DNA of 64,000 nucleotides from Peptacetobacter sp900550335 (GCF_047528295.1 NZ_CP180001.1:372001-436000); one strand, 5' to 3'; counted from the stretch's first letter, positions 25,516-34,595 are shown. A program made the numbers and translations. The notes: a model not told the origin generated them from the letters alone.

Positions 25516-26910
25516 CTATACTCTTTTCCATTTAACACCCTGTCTAGTATCTTCAAGAACGATTCCCATATCAAGAAGCTGCTGTCTTATAGCATCTGCT
25601 TTTGCGAAATCCTTGTTCTTTTTAGCATCAGTTCTCTGCTGTATTAAAGCTTCTACTTCTGCATCTACAGAGTTGTCTTTTTCTTTATTTACTATATTTA
25701 AAACTCCTGTAAGTTCGTTAAATTCAGCTAAGCATTTTTCTGCAAATTCTTTAGAAGAATTTTCGTCTACATTTAAGTTTATAAATTTAGATAATTCAAA
25801 TATAGCAGTTATAGCATCTGCAGTATTTAAGTCATCATCCATAACCTCAACAAATTTCTTTCTAAATCCGTCAAGTTCTTCAACTAATGCTTTTTCTGCA
25901 TCAGTCATTTCACCTTCTAAGTGAGATAATGTAAATACTAATTTTTCTTTAGTATTGTAAAGTCTTTCAAGTCCTGCTCCAGCCTGTGCTAATAAGTCGT
26001 CGCTGAAGTTTACTGGGCTTTTGTAGTGAGCTGATAATAGGAAGAATCTAACTATTTCAAGATCGTATTTTTTAGATATATCTCTTACAGTGAAGAAGTT
26101 TCCTTTTGATTTACTCATTTTTTCGTTGTTTACATTTATATAACCATTGTGCATCCAGTATTTAGCAAATGGTTTACCACTTCTAGCTTCACTCTGAGCT
26201 ATTTCGTTTTCGTGGTGAGGGAATGTTAAGTCCTGTCCTCCTGCGTGTATATCTATAGTTTCTCCAAGATATCTCTTAGACATAACAGAACATTCTATAT
26301 GCCACCCTGGTCTACCTTCGCCCCATGGACTATCCCATCCTGGTTCGCCTTCTTTTTTAGCTTTCCATAAAACGAAGTCCATTGGATGTCTTTTCTGTTC
26401 ATTTACTTCTATTCTTGCTCCAGCTTCTAGGTCGTCTATATTCTGTCCAGATAATTTTCCATATCCTTCAAATTTTCTAGTGTCAAAGTATACATCTCCG
26501 TTTACTGCATAAGCGTATCCTTTTTCTTCTAATTCCTTGATAAATTCTATTATCTGTGGAATATTCTGTGTAACCTGTGGATGAACTGTAGCTCTTTTTA
26601 TTCCTAGTCCATCGCAGTCAACAAAGTATTCTTTTATATATTTTTCAGCTACTTCTTCTGGAGATATTCCTTCTTCGTGGCTTCTTTTTATTATTTTATC
26701 ATCTACATCTGTAAAGTTCTGTACATAAGTTACATCATAACCTTTGTATTCTAAGTATCTTCTTAAAGTATCAAACATTATGAATGGTCTTGCATTACCT
26801 ATATGTATATAGTTGTACACTGTAGGCCCGCACACATACATTTTCACTTTTCCTTCTTCTAATGGCACAAATTCTTCTTTTTTATTTGTTAATGTATTGT
26901 ATACTTTCAT
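25516..26910 (-). CDS. cysS: Cysteinyl-tRNA synthetase
   Basis: Class I synthetase of 464 residues, charging tRNA-Cys (two copies lie in the array at 54-56 kb). It shows the HIGH motif as YIHIGNARP next to the zinc Cys in YVCGPTVYN, further zinc ligands in WHIECSVM and TFPHHENE, and KMSKSKGN. The ATG is chosen because GAGG lies 8 bases upstream; a GTG three codons earlier falls within that site. It precedes mrnC by 3 bases. Confidence 0.97.
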   Translation of the reverse strand: MKVYNTLTNKKEEFVPLEEGKVKMYVCGPTVYNYIHIGNARPFIMFDTLRRYLEYKGYDVTYVQNFTDVDDKIIKRSHEEGISPEEVAEKYIKEYFVDCDGLGIKRATVHPQVTQNIPQIIEFIKELEEKGYAYAVNGDVYFDTRKFEGYGKLSGQNIDDLEAGARIEVNEQKRHPMDFVLWKAKKEGEPGWDSPWGEGRPGWHIECSVMSKRYLGETIDIHAGGQDLTFPHHENEIAQSEARSGKPFAKYWMHNGYINVNNEKMSKSKGNFFTVRDISKKYDLEIVRFFLLSAHYKSPVNFSDDLLAQAGAGLERLYNTKEKLVFTLSHLEGEMTDAEKALVEELDGFRKKFVEVMDDDLNTADAITAIFELSKFINLNVDENSSKEFAEKCLAEFNELTGVLNIVNKEKDNSVDAEVEALIQQRTDAKKNKDFAKADAIRQQLLDMGIVLEDTRQGVKWKRV

Positions 26911-27012
26911 CCTTATCACCTCTTTGGCTTTTTGTTATGTCTAAGTATATACCCAAACATTCTTTAATATATCAAGACTTTTCTTATATTGTAACTAATC
27001 TCTATTTTAATA

Positions 27013-28509
27013 CTAGTTTAATTTGTCTAGTACGTTAGCTTTTACATAGTCAAGTCTTCTTAGGCAGTTTTCTTTACCTAATACTTCCATAACTTTTGGG
27101 ATGTCTGGACCATGCATCTGTCCTGTTAACATTATTCTTGATCCCATGTATAGGTTTTTACCTTTTATTTTGTATTCTTTCTGTATTGATTTTAGTATAG
27201 CGAAGTTGCTATCTGCATCAAAGCTTTCTGCTGCTTCTATTTTTTCTCTTAAAGCATCGAATAGTGTTGGTATATGTTCTAATTTTAAGAATTCCATACC
27301 TTCTTCAGTTTCTATTTCGAATTTATCTCCAAAGAATATAGAAACGTGGTCAGTTATTTCTTTTGCGTAGTGTAGTTTTTCTTTAACTGCACTTACTATT
27401 TCTTTAACTAAATCCATTTTAGCTTCTTTTTCATCTTCTGCTATGTATCCAGCTTCTACTAAGTATGGCATACATAACTCAGCTAAAACAGCATCATCTG
27501 CTTCTTTCATGTAGTGGTGGTTAACCCAGTTTAATTTTTCAGTATCGAATACTCCTCCACTCTTAGATACTCTTTCTATAGAGAAGGCTTTTTCTAATTC
27601 TTCCATAGAGAATATTTCCTGATTGTCTTCTGGTGACCAACCAACTAGAGCTACGTAGTTTACAAGACCTTCTGGAAGGTATCCTTTTTTCTTGAAGTCT
27701 TCAACAGCTACGTCACCCTGTCTTTTACTTAATTTTTTCTTTTCTGTATTTAATATGTTTGGAAGGTGTACAAATACTGGTTTTTCCCATCCAAAAGCTT
27801 CGTATAGGTATACGTGTTTTGGAGTTGAAGAAACCCATTCTTCCCCTCTTATTATATGAGTTATTTTCATTAAATGGTCGTCTACAACAACTGCAAAATG
27901 ATATGTTGGGAATCCATCAGTTTTTATAAGTACCTGATCATCTAAGTCATTTGTGTTAAATTCCATATCACCTCTTACTAAGTCAGTGAATGTTATTTTG
28001 TGGTCTTCTGGTAATCTAAGTCTTATAACATATGGTTCACCAGCATCTATTTTAGCCTGTACTTCTTCTGGAGTTAAATCTCTACAATGTCCATCGTATC
28101 TTGGAGTTTCTCCAGCTTCTTTCTGCTGCTCTCTAACTGCATCTAATCTTTCTTTTGTACAGAAGCAGTAGTATGCTTTACCAGAATCTAAAAGTTCTTT
28201 TATGTATTTCTGGTATATGTCTAATCTTTCAGACTGTATATATGGACCGTATTCACCTTTCTGTGTTACATTTCCATTTTCATCTAACATAACACCTTCT
28301 GTGTGGTTTACTCCTGCCCATTTCATTGCATTAAGCATGTTTTCTATAGCACCATCAACAAGTCTAGTTCTATCAGTATCTTCTACTCTTAGTATATATT
28401 CTCCACCTGCGTGTTTTGCGAATAAATAGTTGTAAAGAGCTGTTCTTAAACTACCTATATGTACAAATCCTGTTGGACTTGGTGCAAATCTTACTCTTAC
28501 GTTGCTCAT
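27013..28509 (-). CDS. gltX: Glutamyl-tRNA synthetase
   Basis: Class I synthetase of 498 residues. RFAPSPTGFVHIGSLRTALYN carries the HIGH-type motif in its middle and KKLSKRQGD is the KMSKS motif; the C-terminal helical anticodon-binding domain follows. In many Firmicutes this enzyme also charges tRNA-Gln for later amidation; no glnS is visible here, which fits that mode without proving it. AGGAGG lies just upstream. Confidence 0.97.
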   Translation of the reverse strand: MSNVRVRFAPSPTGFVHIGSLRTALYNYLFAKHAGGEYILRVEDTDRTRLVDGAIENMLNAMKWAGVNHTEGVMLDENGNVTQKGEYGPYIQSERLDIYQKYIKELLDSGKAYYCFCTKERLDAVREQQKEAGETPRYDGHCRDLTPEEVQAKIDAGEPYVIRLRLPEDHKITFTDLVRGDMEFNTNDLDDQVLIKTDGFPTYHFAVVVDDHLMKITHIIRGEEWVSSTPKHVYLYEAFGWEKPVFVHLPNILNTEKKKLSKRQGDVAVEDFKKKGYLPEGLVNYVALVGWSPEDNQEIFSMEELEKAFSIERVSKSGGVFDTEKLNWVNHHYMKEADDAVLAELCMPYLVEAGYIAEDEKEAKMDLVKEIVSAVKEKLHYAKEITDHVSIFFGDKFEIETEEGMEFLKLEHIPTLFDALREKIEAAESFDADSNFAILKSIQKEYKIKGKNLYMGSRIMLTGQMHGPDIPKVMEVLGKENCLRRLDYVKANVLDKLN

Positions 28510-28588
28510 AAAATTCCTCCTAAAATTAAACTAATTCGGCAAAATTGCCTAAAATCTCATTATTATACAGTTTATTATAACATAAATC

Positions 28589-28718
28589 GGAGCTAGAGAG
28601 GGTTGTAAACTTTTAGAGGCATCGCATTTTGCGTAATTTTTTTAAATAGGAGAAGTTTCTTTTCTAGACGCAAAAGCAATGACATCTCTAAAAGTTCACA
28701 ATCCCTCTTCTTAGCTCC
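28589..28718. repeat. Long imperfect inverted repeat A
   Basis: Two arms of about 47 bases, each beginning GGAGCTA at the outer end and ending near TTTTGCGT at the inner end, pair with roughly 80 percent identity around a 33-base centre. Shared blocks include ACTTTTAGAG. No T-run adjoins either side, so it is not a simple terminator, and no flanking target duplication is clear. It could be a decayed mobile palindromic element or a structured RNA. Confidence 0.7.
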
Positions 28719-28730
28719 CACCCAAATAAA

Positions 28731-28760
28731 AAAGCTGCTACATTTAATTGTAACAGCCAA
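28731..28760 (-). terminator. Minus-strand terminator of unknown transcript
   Basis: GCTGTTACA and TGTAGCAGC pair with one G-U and are followed by six T on the minus strand. No minus-strand gene ends immediately before it; it may end readthrough or an unrecognised small RNA. Confidence 0.65.
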
Positions 28761-28980
28761 TTTATTCTATAAATTTTCATTTTCTTTTTATATAAAATTC
28801 TTTATTATTAAGAGATATAAATATTCTAAAGTTATAAAAATAGGAAAAAAATAGTTAGTTAAATTAATGACAATATAATTACAAATATTAGTTTTATATT
28901 GTAGCAAAAATAGAAAAATAGTATTATTAAAACAACTTAAAAACGTTTTTAAAATAAATATGATTAAGGAGTTGTAGACA

Positions 28981-29349
28981 ATGCTAGATTTCAATAAAAA
29001 AGATTACAAAAAATTGCTTTACTATATACTAATTCTTGCTATATTAATACCTGTATTTATATTTATTTTAGATAAATTTAATGTAAAAAATATAGATAAA
29101 ATAGCATTTAAAATAGTAGATATATATGTATTATTAATAATCACATATTCCATAATATCTGGAATAATTCGTAGAAATGTATTTTCAGAAAAAAATAATA
29201 ATTCTCTTTGTATGTTTTGGCTCATTCTTGGAATAGTTGCTTCAATAGCTTATATATTCATAGGAAAAATTATAATAAATATATATCTTGTTTTAGTAGT
29301 ACCAATGGCAATATATTTGTATATTAAATCTAAAAAAGTTCTTGAATAA
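28981..29349 (+). CDS. Small membrane protein, function unknown
   Basis: I do not recognise this 122-residue protein. It has four hydrophobic segments, roughly residues 12-30, 44-62, 77-97 and 99-115, with a Lys-rich N-terminus and a basic C-terminal tail (YIKSKKVLE), so it is probably an integral membrane protein. It is the only plus-strand protein gene between rplP and 63 kb and lies between gltX and proS. AGGAG stands 9 bases before the ATG. Very AT-rich codons and the isolated orientation would fit a late arrival, but this is inference. Confidence 0.7.
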   Translation: MLDFNKKDYKKLLYYILILAILIPVFIFILDKFNVKNIDKIAFKIVDIYVLLIITYSIISGIIRRNVFSEKNNNSLCMFWLILGIVASIAYIFIGKIIINIYLVLVVPMAIYLYIKSKKVLE

Positions 29350-29422
29350 AATATTAGCCAAAAGTGTTTTATATTCAATCTACATACATTTAAGAAAACT
29401 CCCAAAAGTATAGATTTATACA

Positions 29423-29498
29423 AAAAGAGGGAGATAACTCGACTAACACGATCGTCGCCTGTATAGGCGCAAGTGTTAGTTGAGTTACTCCCTCTTTT
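29423..29498. terminator. Long bidirectional terminator, inverted repeat B
   Basis: Arms of about 26 bases (AAAAGAGGGAG at the outer end, CTAACAC at the inner end) pair almost perfectly, and the centre holds a second small hairpin, CGCCT-GTAT-AGGCG. T-runs follow on both strands. It lies between the plus-strand membrane gene and the converging proS and probably ends both; the stem is much longer than a usual terminator. Confidence 0.85.
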
Positions 29499-29499
29499 C

Positions 29500-31194
29500 T
29501 TATAATAATCTATCTCTTACTATTTCTGCTGCATCTACTGCAGATATTAGTTCTCTTTCTTCGCTATTTCTAAACTTCATTTCAACTAAACCTTCTTTTA
29601 AATCTCTTCCAACAGTTATTCTCACAGGAATTCCTATTAAATCAGAGTCTTTAAACTTAGTTCCCGGTCTAGCATCTCTATCGTCTATTAGTACATCTAC
29701 TCCCATAAGTTTAAGTTCTTTATAAATTCTTTCAGCAGTATTTACAACATCCTCATTTTTTAAGTTTACAGGAATTATCTCTACTTCAAATGGAGCTACA
29801 CTAAGTGGCCAAACTATTCCGTCTGCATCAAAGTTCTGCTCTATTATTGTAGCAGTTAGTCTTTCTGTACCTATTTCATAGCATCCAAGATGAATATATT
29901 CATCAGTTTCCTCTTCACTTCTGTACATTGCGTTCATATTTTCAGAGAATTTCTGACCTGCTTTGAATATATGTCCTATTTCGATTCCCCTTCTTATTTT
30001 TAAAGGAGCACCACATTTAGGGCATTTATCCCCTTCTCTTACATTTCTAAAATCGCCAACAGTTCCTTCAAAATCTCTTCCAAAGTTTGCATTTTTGAAG
30101 TGGTATCCAGTTTTATTTGCACCTGTTATTAGGTTTTTACCGTTTGCTATTTCTTCATCTATAAGTAGTATGTCAGAGTTTATTCCTATTGGCCCAGCAA
30201 ATCCAACCTCAGATCCTGTTACATCTTTTACCATTTCGTCTGTAGCAAGTCCAAATTCTTCCACTTCACCAATAGCTCTTTTTACTTTATTTTCGTTTAC
30301 TTCTCTATCGCCTCTTACAACAACTGTTACAGTTTTTCCATCGGCGTAGTATATTATTGTTTTTGCAAATTTATTTCCTCCAGCGCCAAAGAATTCTTCT
30401 AAATCTTTTATTGTTCTAGCATCTGGAGTGTGCACTTCTTCAAGTGTACCTAATTCCTCAGCTTCAAATTCTCTTGGCATACATTCTGCACTTTCTCTAT
30501 TTGCTGCATAAGTACAATCAGAACATATAGCTAACTCATCTTCACCTATTTCAGATTTAACCATAAATTCTATTGAAGATGGAGCTCCCTCTATTCCTGA
30601 TTCTGCCTCAACTAAGCTATATTTAACACCACATCTATCAAATATTCTTTTGAATGATGCTATCATTTCTTCATAAGATTTGTTTAAGCTTTCTTCGTCT
30701 TTATCAAAGCTGTATGCATCAAACATTGTAAATGATTTGGTTCTCATTGTCCCAAATCTAGGTTTTCTTTCATCTCTATATTTACTCTGAATCTGATATA
30801 GTTTTACGGGTAACTGCTTATATGAACTGATTTCCTGTCTAACTATATCTGTAAATACTTCTTCATGTGTAGGCCCTAGACAAAACTCTCTACCTGTTCT
30901 GTCCTCTAGTCTAAACATTTCTGCTCCTCTTCTAGCCCATCTTCCTGATTCCTGCCATAATTCTGACGGAATAAGCGCAGAACAAAGCATTTCCCGAAAA
31001 TCTGCATTTTCTACTTCTTCTTTTATTATACTTTCTATTTTTCTCTCAACCTTTAATCCTAGAGGTAACCGGTTGTATATTCCAGAAGCAGATTTTTTTA
31101 TCATTCCAGATCTTATCATAAGTTTGTGGCTTTCTATTTCCACATCTGTAGGTATTTCTCTTTTTGTAGGTATAAACATTTTTGAAAATCTCAT
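29500..31194 (-). CDS. proS: Prolyl-tRNA synthetase, bacterial type with editing domain
   Basis: Class II synthetase of 564 residues. The catalytic core shows LPLGLKVERKIESIIKEEV, CLGPTHEEVFTDIV (motif 2 region) and MFDAYSFDKDEESL. A large insertion between about residues 225 and 400, with ADGKTVTVVVRGDREVNENK, matches the INS editing domain that removes mischarged alanine. The C-terminal anticodon domain includes GVDVLIDDRDARPGTKF. The ATG before MRFSKMF has GAGG 8 bases upstream; two earlier candidates lie inside that site. It follows a second, different proS and shares its T-box unless an unseen promoter exists. Confidence 0.95.
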   Translation of the reverse strand: MRFSKMFIPTKREIPTDVEIESHKLMIRSGMIKKSASGIYNRLPLGLKVERKIESIIKEEVENADFREMLCSALIPSELWQESGRWARRGAEMFRLEDRTGREFCLGPTHEEVFTDIVRQEISSYKQLPVKLYQIQSKYRDERKPRFGTMRTKSFTMFDAYSFDKDEESLNKSYEEMIASFKRIFDRCGVKYSLVEAESGIEGAPSSIEFMVKSEIGEDELAICSDCTYAANRESAECMPREFEAEELGTLEEVHTPDARTIKDLEEFFGAGGNKFAKTIIYYADGKTVTVVVRGDREVNENKVKRAIGEVEEFGLATDEMVKDVTGSEVGFAGPIGINSDILLIDEEIANGKNLITGANKTGYHFKNANFGRDFEGTVGDFRNVREGDKCPKCGAPLKIRRGIEIGHIFKAGQKFSENMNAMYRSEEETDEYIHLGCYEIGTERLTATIIEQNFDADGIVWPLSVAPFEVEIIPVNLKNEDVVNTAERIYKELKLMGVDVLIDDRDARPGTKFKDSDLIGIPVRITVGRDLKEGLVEMKFRNSEERELISAVDAAEIVRDRLL

Positions 31195-31226
31195 TTGCAT
31201 CACCTCAATAATATTTTATACACACA

Positions 31227-31262
31227 TAAAAAGCCTGCCATCAAAGAATCCGGCAGACTTTT
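31227..31262 (-). terminator. Hairpin with T-run between the two proS genes
   Basis: GTCTGCC and GGCAGGC pair around a 12-base loop and are followed on the minus strand by TTTTTATG. It could reduce expression of the downstream proS relative to the upstream one. Confidence 0.65.
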
Positions 31263-31286
31263 CAGGCTTTTATTTAATTTCTATTC

Positions 31287-32735
31287 TTAGTATGCTTTAG
31301 CTATTATAACCATTTCTTTAGCTTCTTTTCCACAGTATACACATTTATTTGTTCCAAGGTCTTCCTGTACGAATGGTATACATCTTATTGTAGCAGCTGT
31401 TTCTTCTTTTATTTTAGCTTCACATTCTGGGCATCCACACCACATAGCTTTTATGAATCCTGGATTTTCTTCTAGAGCTGTTTTGAATTCAGTCATATCT
31501 TTAGCAACAGAAGTTCTGTTTTCTCTGTGCTGTCTAGCTTTTTCTAACATATCATTGTGTATAGTATCGAATAATCCAGTTACATGTTCAACTAAGTTGT
31601 CTAATGATATAGCTTCTTTTTCTAATGTATCTCTTCTAAATACCATAGCCTGGTTGTTTTCTATATCTTTTGGCCCTATTTCTATTCTTACTGGTATACC
31701 TTTCATTTCACAGTCGTTTAGTTTGTATCCAGTTGAGTAGTTTGGTCTATCATCAACTTCTACTCTAGCACCTTTTTCTTTTAATGCAGCGTATAATTCA
31801 TCAACTTTTTCCATTACTCCACCTTTGTTAGCAGCTATTGGAACTATCATAACCTGAGTTGGAGCTATTCTTGGAGGAAGTACAAGACCTCTGTTATCAG
31901 AGTGAGTCATTATAAGTCCACCTATTAATCTAGTTGATATACCCCAAGAAGTGTGGTATGGATGAGATAATCCACCTTCTCTATCTGCAAATGTTATATC
32001 AAATGCTTTAGTGAAGTGCTGTCCTAAGAAATGACTTGTTCCTGACTGTAATGCTTTACCGTCGTGCATCATAGCTTCTATTGTGTAAGTTCTTTCTCCA
32101 CCAGCGAATTTTTCACTTTCAGATTTCTGTCCATCTATAACTGGCATAGCTAATAATTCTTCACATAATTCTTTGTACATCTGAAGTATATCTAATGTTT
32201 CTTTTTCTGCTTCTTCGTATGTTTCATGTAGAGTATGACCTTCCTGCCATAAGAATTCAGAAGTTCTTAAGAATGGTCTAGTAGTTTTTTCCCATCTTAC
32301 AACTGAACACCACTGGTTGTATAGGTATGGTAATTCTCTGTATGATTTTAACCATTTAGCGTACATTGTACATATTATTGTTTCAGAAGTTGGTCTAACG
32401 CATAGTCTTTCTTCTAAAGTTTTGTTTCCACCCTGAGTTACCCAAGCAACTTCTGGAGCGAAACCTTCAACGTGTTCTGCTTCTTTAGTTAATAGACTTT
32501 CTGGTATTAATAGTGGGAAATAGCAGTTTTTGTGTCCTGTTGCTTTTATTTTAGCATCGAAGAATCCCTGTATTTTTTCCCATAATGCGTATCCATAAGG
32601 TTTTATAACCATAAATCCTTTTACTGGAGCGTAATCAACTAAGTCAGTTTTAGTAACAACATCTGTATACCACTGAGCAAAGTCTACCTCCATAGGTGTA
32701 ATTTCTTCAACGAACTGTTTATCTTTTTTTGCCAT
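31287..32735 (-). CDS. proS: Prolyl-tRNA synthetase, archaeal/eukaryotic-like type
   Basis: Class II synthetase of 482 residues, of the shorter type without the editing insertion. It shows FMVIKPYGYALWEKIQ, CVRPTSETIICTMYAKWL, RTSEFLWQEGHT and the C-terminal zinc-type extension with Cys pairs (CGCPECEAK, CVYCGKEAK). This form is found in archaea, eukaryotes and some bacteria, and is only distantly related to the neighbouring proS. A proline T-box lies directly upstream and AGGAG precedes the ATG. Confidence 0.96.
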   Translation of the reverse strand: MAKKDKQFVEEITPMEVDFAQWYTDVVTKTDLVDYAPVKGFMVIKPYGYALWEKIQGFFDAKIKATGHKNCYFPLLIPESLLTKEAEHVEGFAPEVAWVTQGGNKTLEERLCVRPTSETIICTMYAKWLKSYRELPYLYNQWCSVVRWEKTTRPFLRTSEFLWQEGHTLHETYEEAEKETLDILQMYKELCEELLAMPVIDGQKSESEKFAGGERTYTIEAMMHDGKALQSGTSHFLGQHFTKAFDITFADREGGLSHPYHTSWGISTRLIGGLIMTHSDNRGLVLPPRIAPTQVMIVPIAANKGGVMEKVDELYAALKEKGARVEVDDRPNYSTGYKLNDCEMKGIPVRIEIGPKDIENNQAMVFRRDTLEKEAISLDNLVEHVTGLFDTIHNDMLEKARQHRENRTSVAKDMTEFKTALEENPGFIKAMWCGCPECEAKIKEETAATIRCIPFVQEDLGTNKCVYCGKEAKEMVIIAKAY

Positions 32736-32789
32736 CTTTGTACTCTCCTTTTGATTTTATAGATTAATTTTTAATAATTATTTTTATAA

Positions 32790-33045
32790 TAAAAAAAGCC
32801 TTTCATCTCTTAATAGAGACGAAAGGCATAGTTTCCGCGGTACCACTCTAGTTAATCACAAAATATTGTGATTCTCTTGCCGGAGTATAACGGCTCCATC
32901 CGTAGAGGTTGTTACCCCTCTAAGCTAAAAGATTGGTTCAGTTGCTTCTATCTGGAAACTTTCCACCGTCATTTCCTCTCTGTAAGACTTTCACTACCTA
33001 CTACTTCTTTATCATTGCAATTATATAGATTTTCTATACAAATTA
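32790..33045 (-). promoter_or_regulatory. Proline T-box riboswitch controlling proS
   Basis: The minus strand has the hallmark AGAGTGGTACCGCGG (32835-32849), whose GGTACCGCGG part pairs with the tRNA acceptor end or is displaced by the terminator. Upstream lies a stem I region with AGAGAGGAAATGACGG and the specifier context GAA-CCA (CCA at 32934-32936), a proline codon. Low charged tRNA-Pro should stop termination and raise both synthetases. The 5' limit is approximate. Confidence 0.95.
32791..32827 (-). terminator. T-box terminator hairpin
   Basis: GCCTTTC and GAAAGGC, extended by further pairs, are followed by seven T on the minus strand. It is the alternative to the antiterminator formed by the T-box sequence. 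Confidence 0.92.
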
Positions 33046-33105
33046 TTGTTTTATTCTATAACTTGTAATTATGTTATTTGTTTCACTTATACCCTAAATG
33101 ATATA

Positions 33106-33588
33106 TTATTTATTAGATTCTGTCAATAACAAACATATACTTTGAGAAGAAATTCCCTCTCCACTTCCAGTAAATCCTAATTTTTCTTCTGTTGTAGCTT
33201 TTACGTTTATGTTTTTTATATCTGTGTGCATTATTCTAGCAAAGTTTTCTCTCATCTGTGGTATGTGTGGAGCCATCCTTGGAGCCTGTGCAATTATAGT
33301 ACAGTCTATGTTTCCAAGAACATACCCCTCTTCTTTCATAATTTCATATACATGTTCCATAAGTTTTAAGCTATCTGCTCCTTTAAACTTTGGATCTGTG
33401 TCTGGGAAGTGTTTACCAATATCTCCCATAGCCATAGCACCAAGTATTGAGTCCATAACAGCGTGTGTAAGTACATCCGCATCAGAATGTCCTAATAATC
33501 CTTTTTCGTGAGGAATTTCAACTCCACCGATTATAAGCTTTCTATCTTCTACAAGTCTATGTACATCATATCCCATTCCAACTCTCAT
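33106..33588 (-). CDS. ispF: 2-C-methyl-D-erythritol 2,4-cyclodiphosphate synthase
   Basis: IspF forms the cyclodiphosphate in the MEP route to isoprenoids and acts as a zinc-dependent trimer. The 160-residue product has MRVGMGYDVHRL (metal ligands Asp8 and His10) and LLGHSDADVLTHAVMDSILG, with GDIGKHFPDTDPK after it. ispD lies 1.1 kb upstream, so two steps of the pathway are close together here, separated by a radical SAM gene. Confidence 0.97.
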   Translation of the reverse strand: MRVGMGYDVHRLVEDRKLIIGGVEIPHEKGLLGHSDADVLTHAVMDSILGAMAMGDIGKHFPDTDPKFKGADSLKLMEHVYEIMKEEGYVLGNIDCTIIAQAPRMAPHIPQMRENFARIMHTDIKNINVKATTEEKLGFTGSGEGISSQSICLLLTESNK

Positions 33589-33701
33589 ATATTATCTCTC
33601 CTATCTTTTTATAAATTTCCATTCATTTCTGTGTATAAAATTTCTACTTTTCCTTCAAAACAAATACATTAATTTTTCTGTATAACTCATTTCCATATTT
33701 A

Positions 33702-34595
33702 TTAAAATTCTACTGTTCCTTCAAAACCTCTTTTACTTACTTTATCCAAGATTTCATCTGGTATTTCTTTTAATGCATTGTTTAATTTTTCAATCATAGT
33801 TTCTTTATCTTTAGATAAGTTTCCATGTAGCCTTACAGCATTTGATGGATGTAATCCAAAGAATTCTATATCTCTTTCATCTAGTTTTTCGATAAACAAT
33901 TTTTCTTCTTCTATGTTTTCTCTAAGAGTATTTTCATTGAATTTTCCAGTTGCCTTTAATTTTTCCAACTTACTTCCCTCATCAGCGTGAATACTCCCCA
34001 CAAATACTATCTTTGGGTTTAATTCGTTGACAAGTTCTGCTGTTTTTATCGCATTTTCTCTACTCTTATCGCTTCCACCACAGCCAATTATTATGTTTAC
34101 ACTATAGTCCATTCCTGCATTTTCAAGTCTTTTAAGTTCTCTCTTTGCAACTTCTACAGTATATCCCTTATTCATAAATTCGACCGCTTCTTCTAATCCA
34201 GACTCTATTCCTACATTTAAATTGTTTATTTTAAGTTTTCTAAGCGCTTTTAACTCATCATCCGTTTTATCAATGATATTCTTTATTGTTGCAAACATGG
34301 AGATATTCTCTACTTCTGGAATAATCTCCTCTATCTTTTCAGCAATCTGTTTTAACTTATCTGCACTTAAAACAAAAGGATCTCCATTTTCTAGAAAGAC
34401 TTTCTTTATTCTTTTTCTTCTGCCTCTCGCTTCTCTTAAATCAGCTTCAATCTGTTCCATACTTTCCACTTCAAAAGGAACATCTTTGTACATAGTACAG
34501 AACGTACACTTATTGTGGCTACACCCTGCTGTTACTTGAAGCAAAAGAGAATTAGCTTCAAATGGAGGTCTATAAGTCGTTCCTGTGTATTTCAT
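33702..34595 (-). CDS. Radical SAM protein, specific role unknown
   Basis: A 297-residue radical SAM enzyme. The cluster motif is CSHNKCTFC at residues 25-33, with four residues between the first two Cys instead of the usual three. Downstream are FLENGDPFVLSADKL and the barrel motifs NLNVGIESGLEEAVEFM and VNIIIGCGGSDKS. There is no B12-binding or accessory cluster domain. It lies between ispD and ispF, but that does not by itself indicate a pathway role. The substrate cannot be stated from sequence. Confidence 0.88.
   Translation of the reverse strand: MKYTGTTYRPPFEANSLLLQVTAGCSHNKCTFCTMYKDVPFEVESMEQIEADLREARGRRKRIKKVFLENGDPFVLSADKLKQIAEKIEEIIPEVENISMFATIKNIIDKTDDELKALRKLKINNLNVGIESGLEEAVEFMNKGYTVEVAKRELKRLENAGMDYSVNIIIGCGGSDKSRENAIKTAELVNELNPKIVFVGSIHADEGSKLEKLKATGKFNENTLRENIEEEKLFIEKLDERDIEFFGLHPSNAVRLHGNLSKDKETMIEKLNNALKEIPDEILDKVSKRGFEGTVEF

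Larger units (their letters stand above)
28510..28980. other. AT-rich gap with a long inverted repeat and a terminator, no convincing gene
   Basis: Between gltX and the small plus-strand membrane gene there is no protein gene I can support. The gap holds a 130-base imperfect inverted repeat and a minus-strand terminator, both listed separately. The remaining 190 bases (28790-28980) are very AT-rich and would hold the promoter of the plus-strand gene, for which I cannot pick a clear box. Confidence 0.6.

Noticed and set aside
26920..27012. T-box before cysS
   Set aside because: The spacer is only about 100 bases and has no GGTACCGCGG-type motif or terminator.
28788..28994. Minus-strand frame of 68 hydrophobic residues
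   Set aside because: It needs a TTG start without ribosome site and overlaps the start of the better supported plus-strand gene. A terminator does follow it, so it is noted as a possible small RNA instead.
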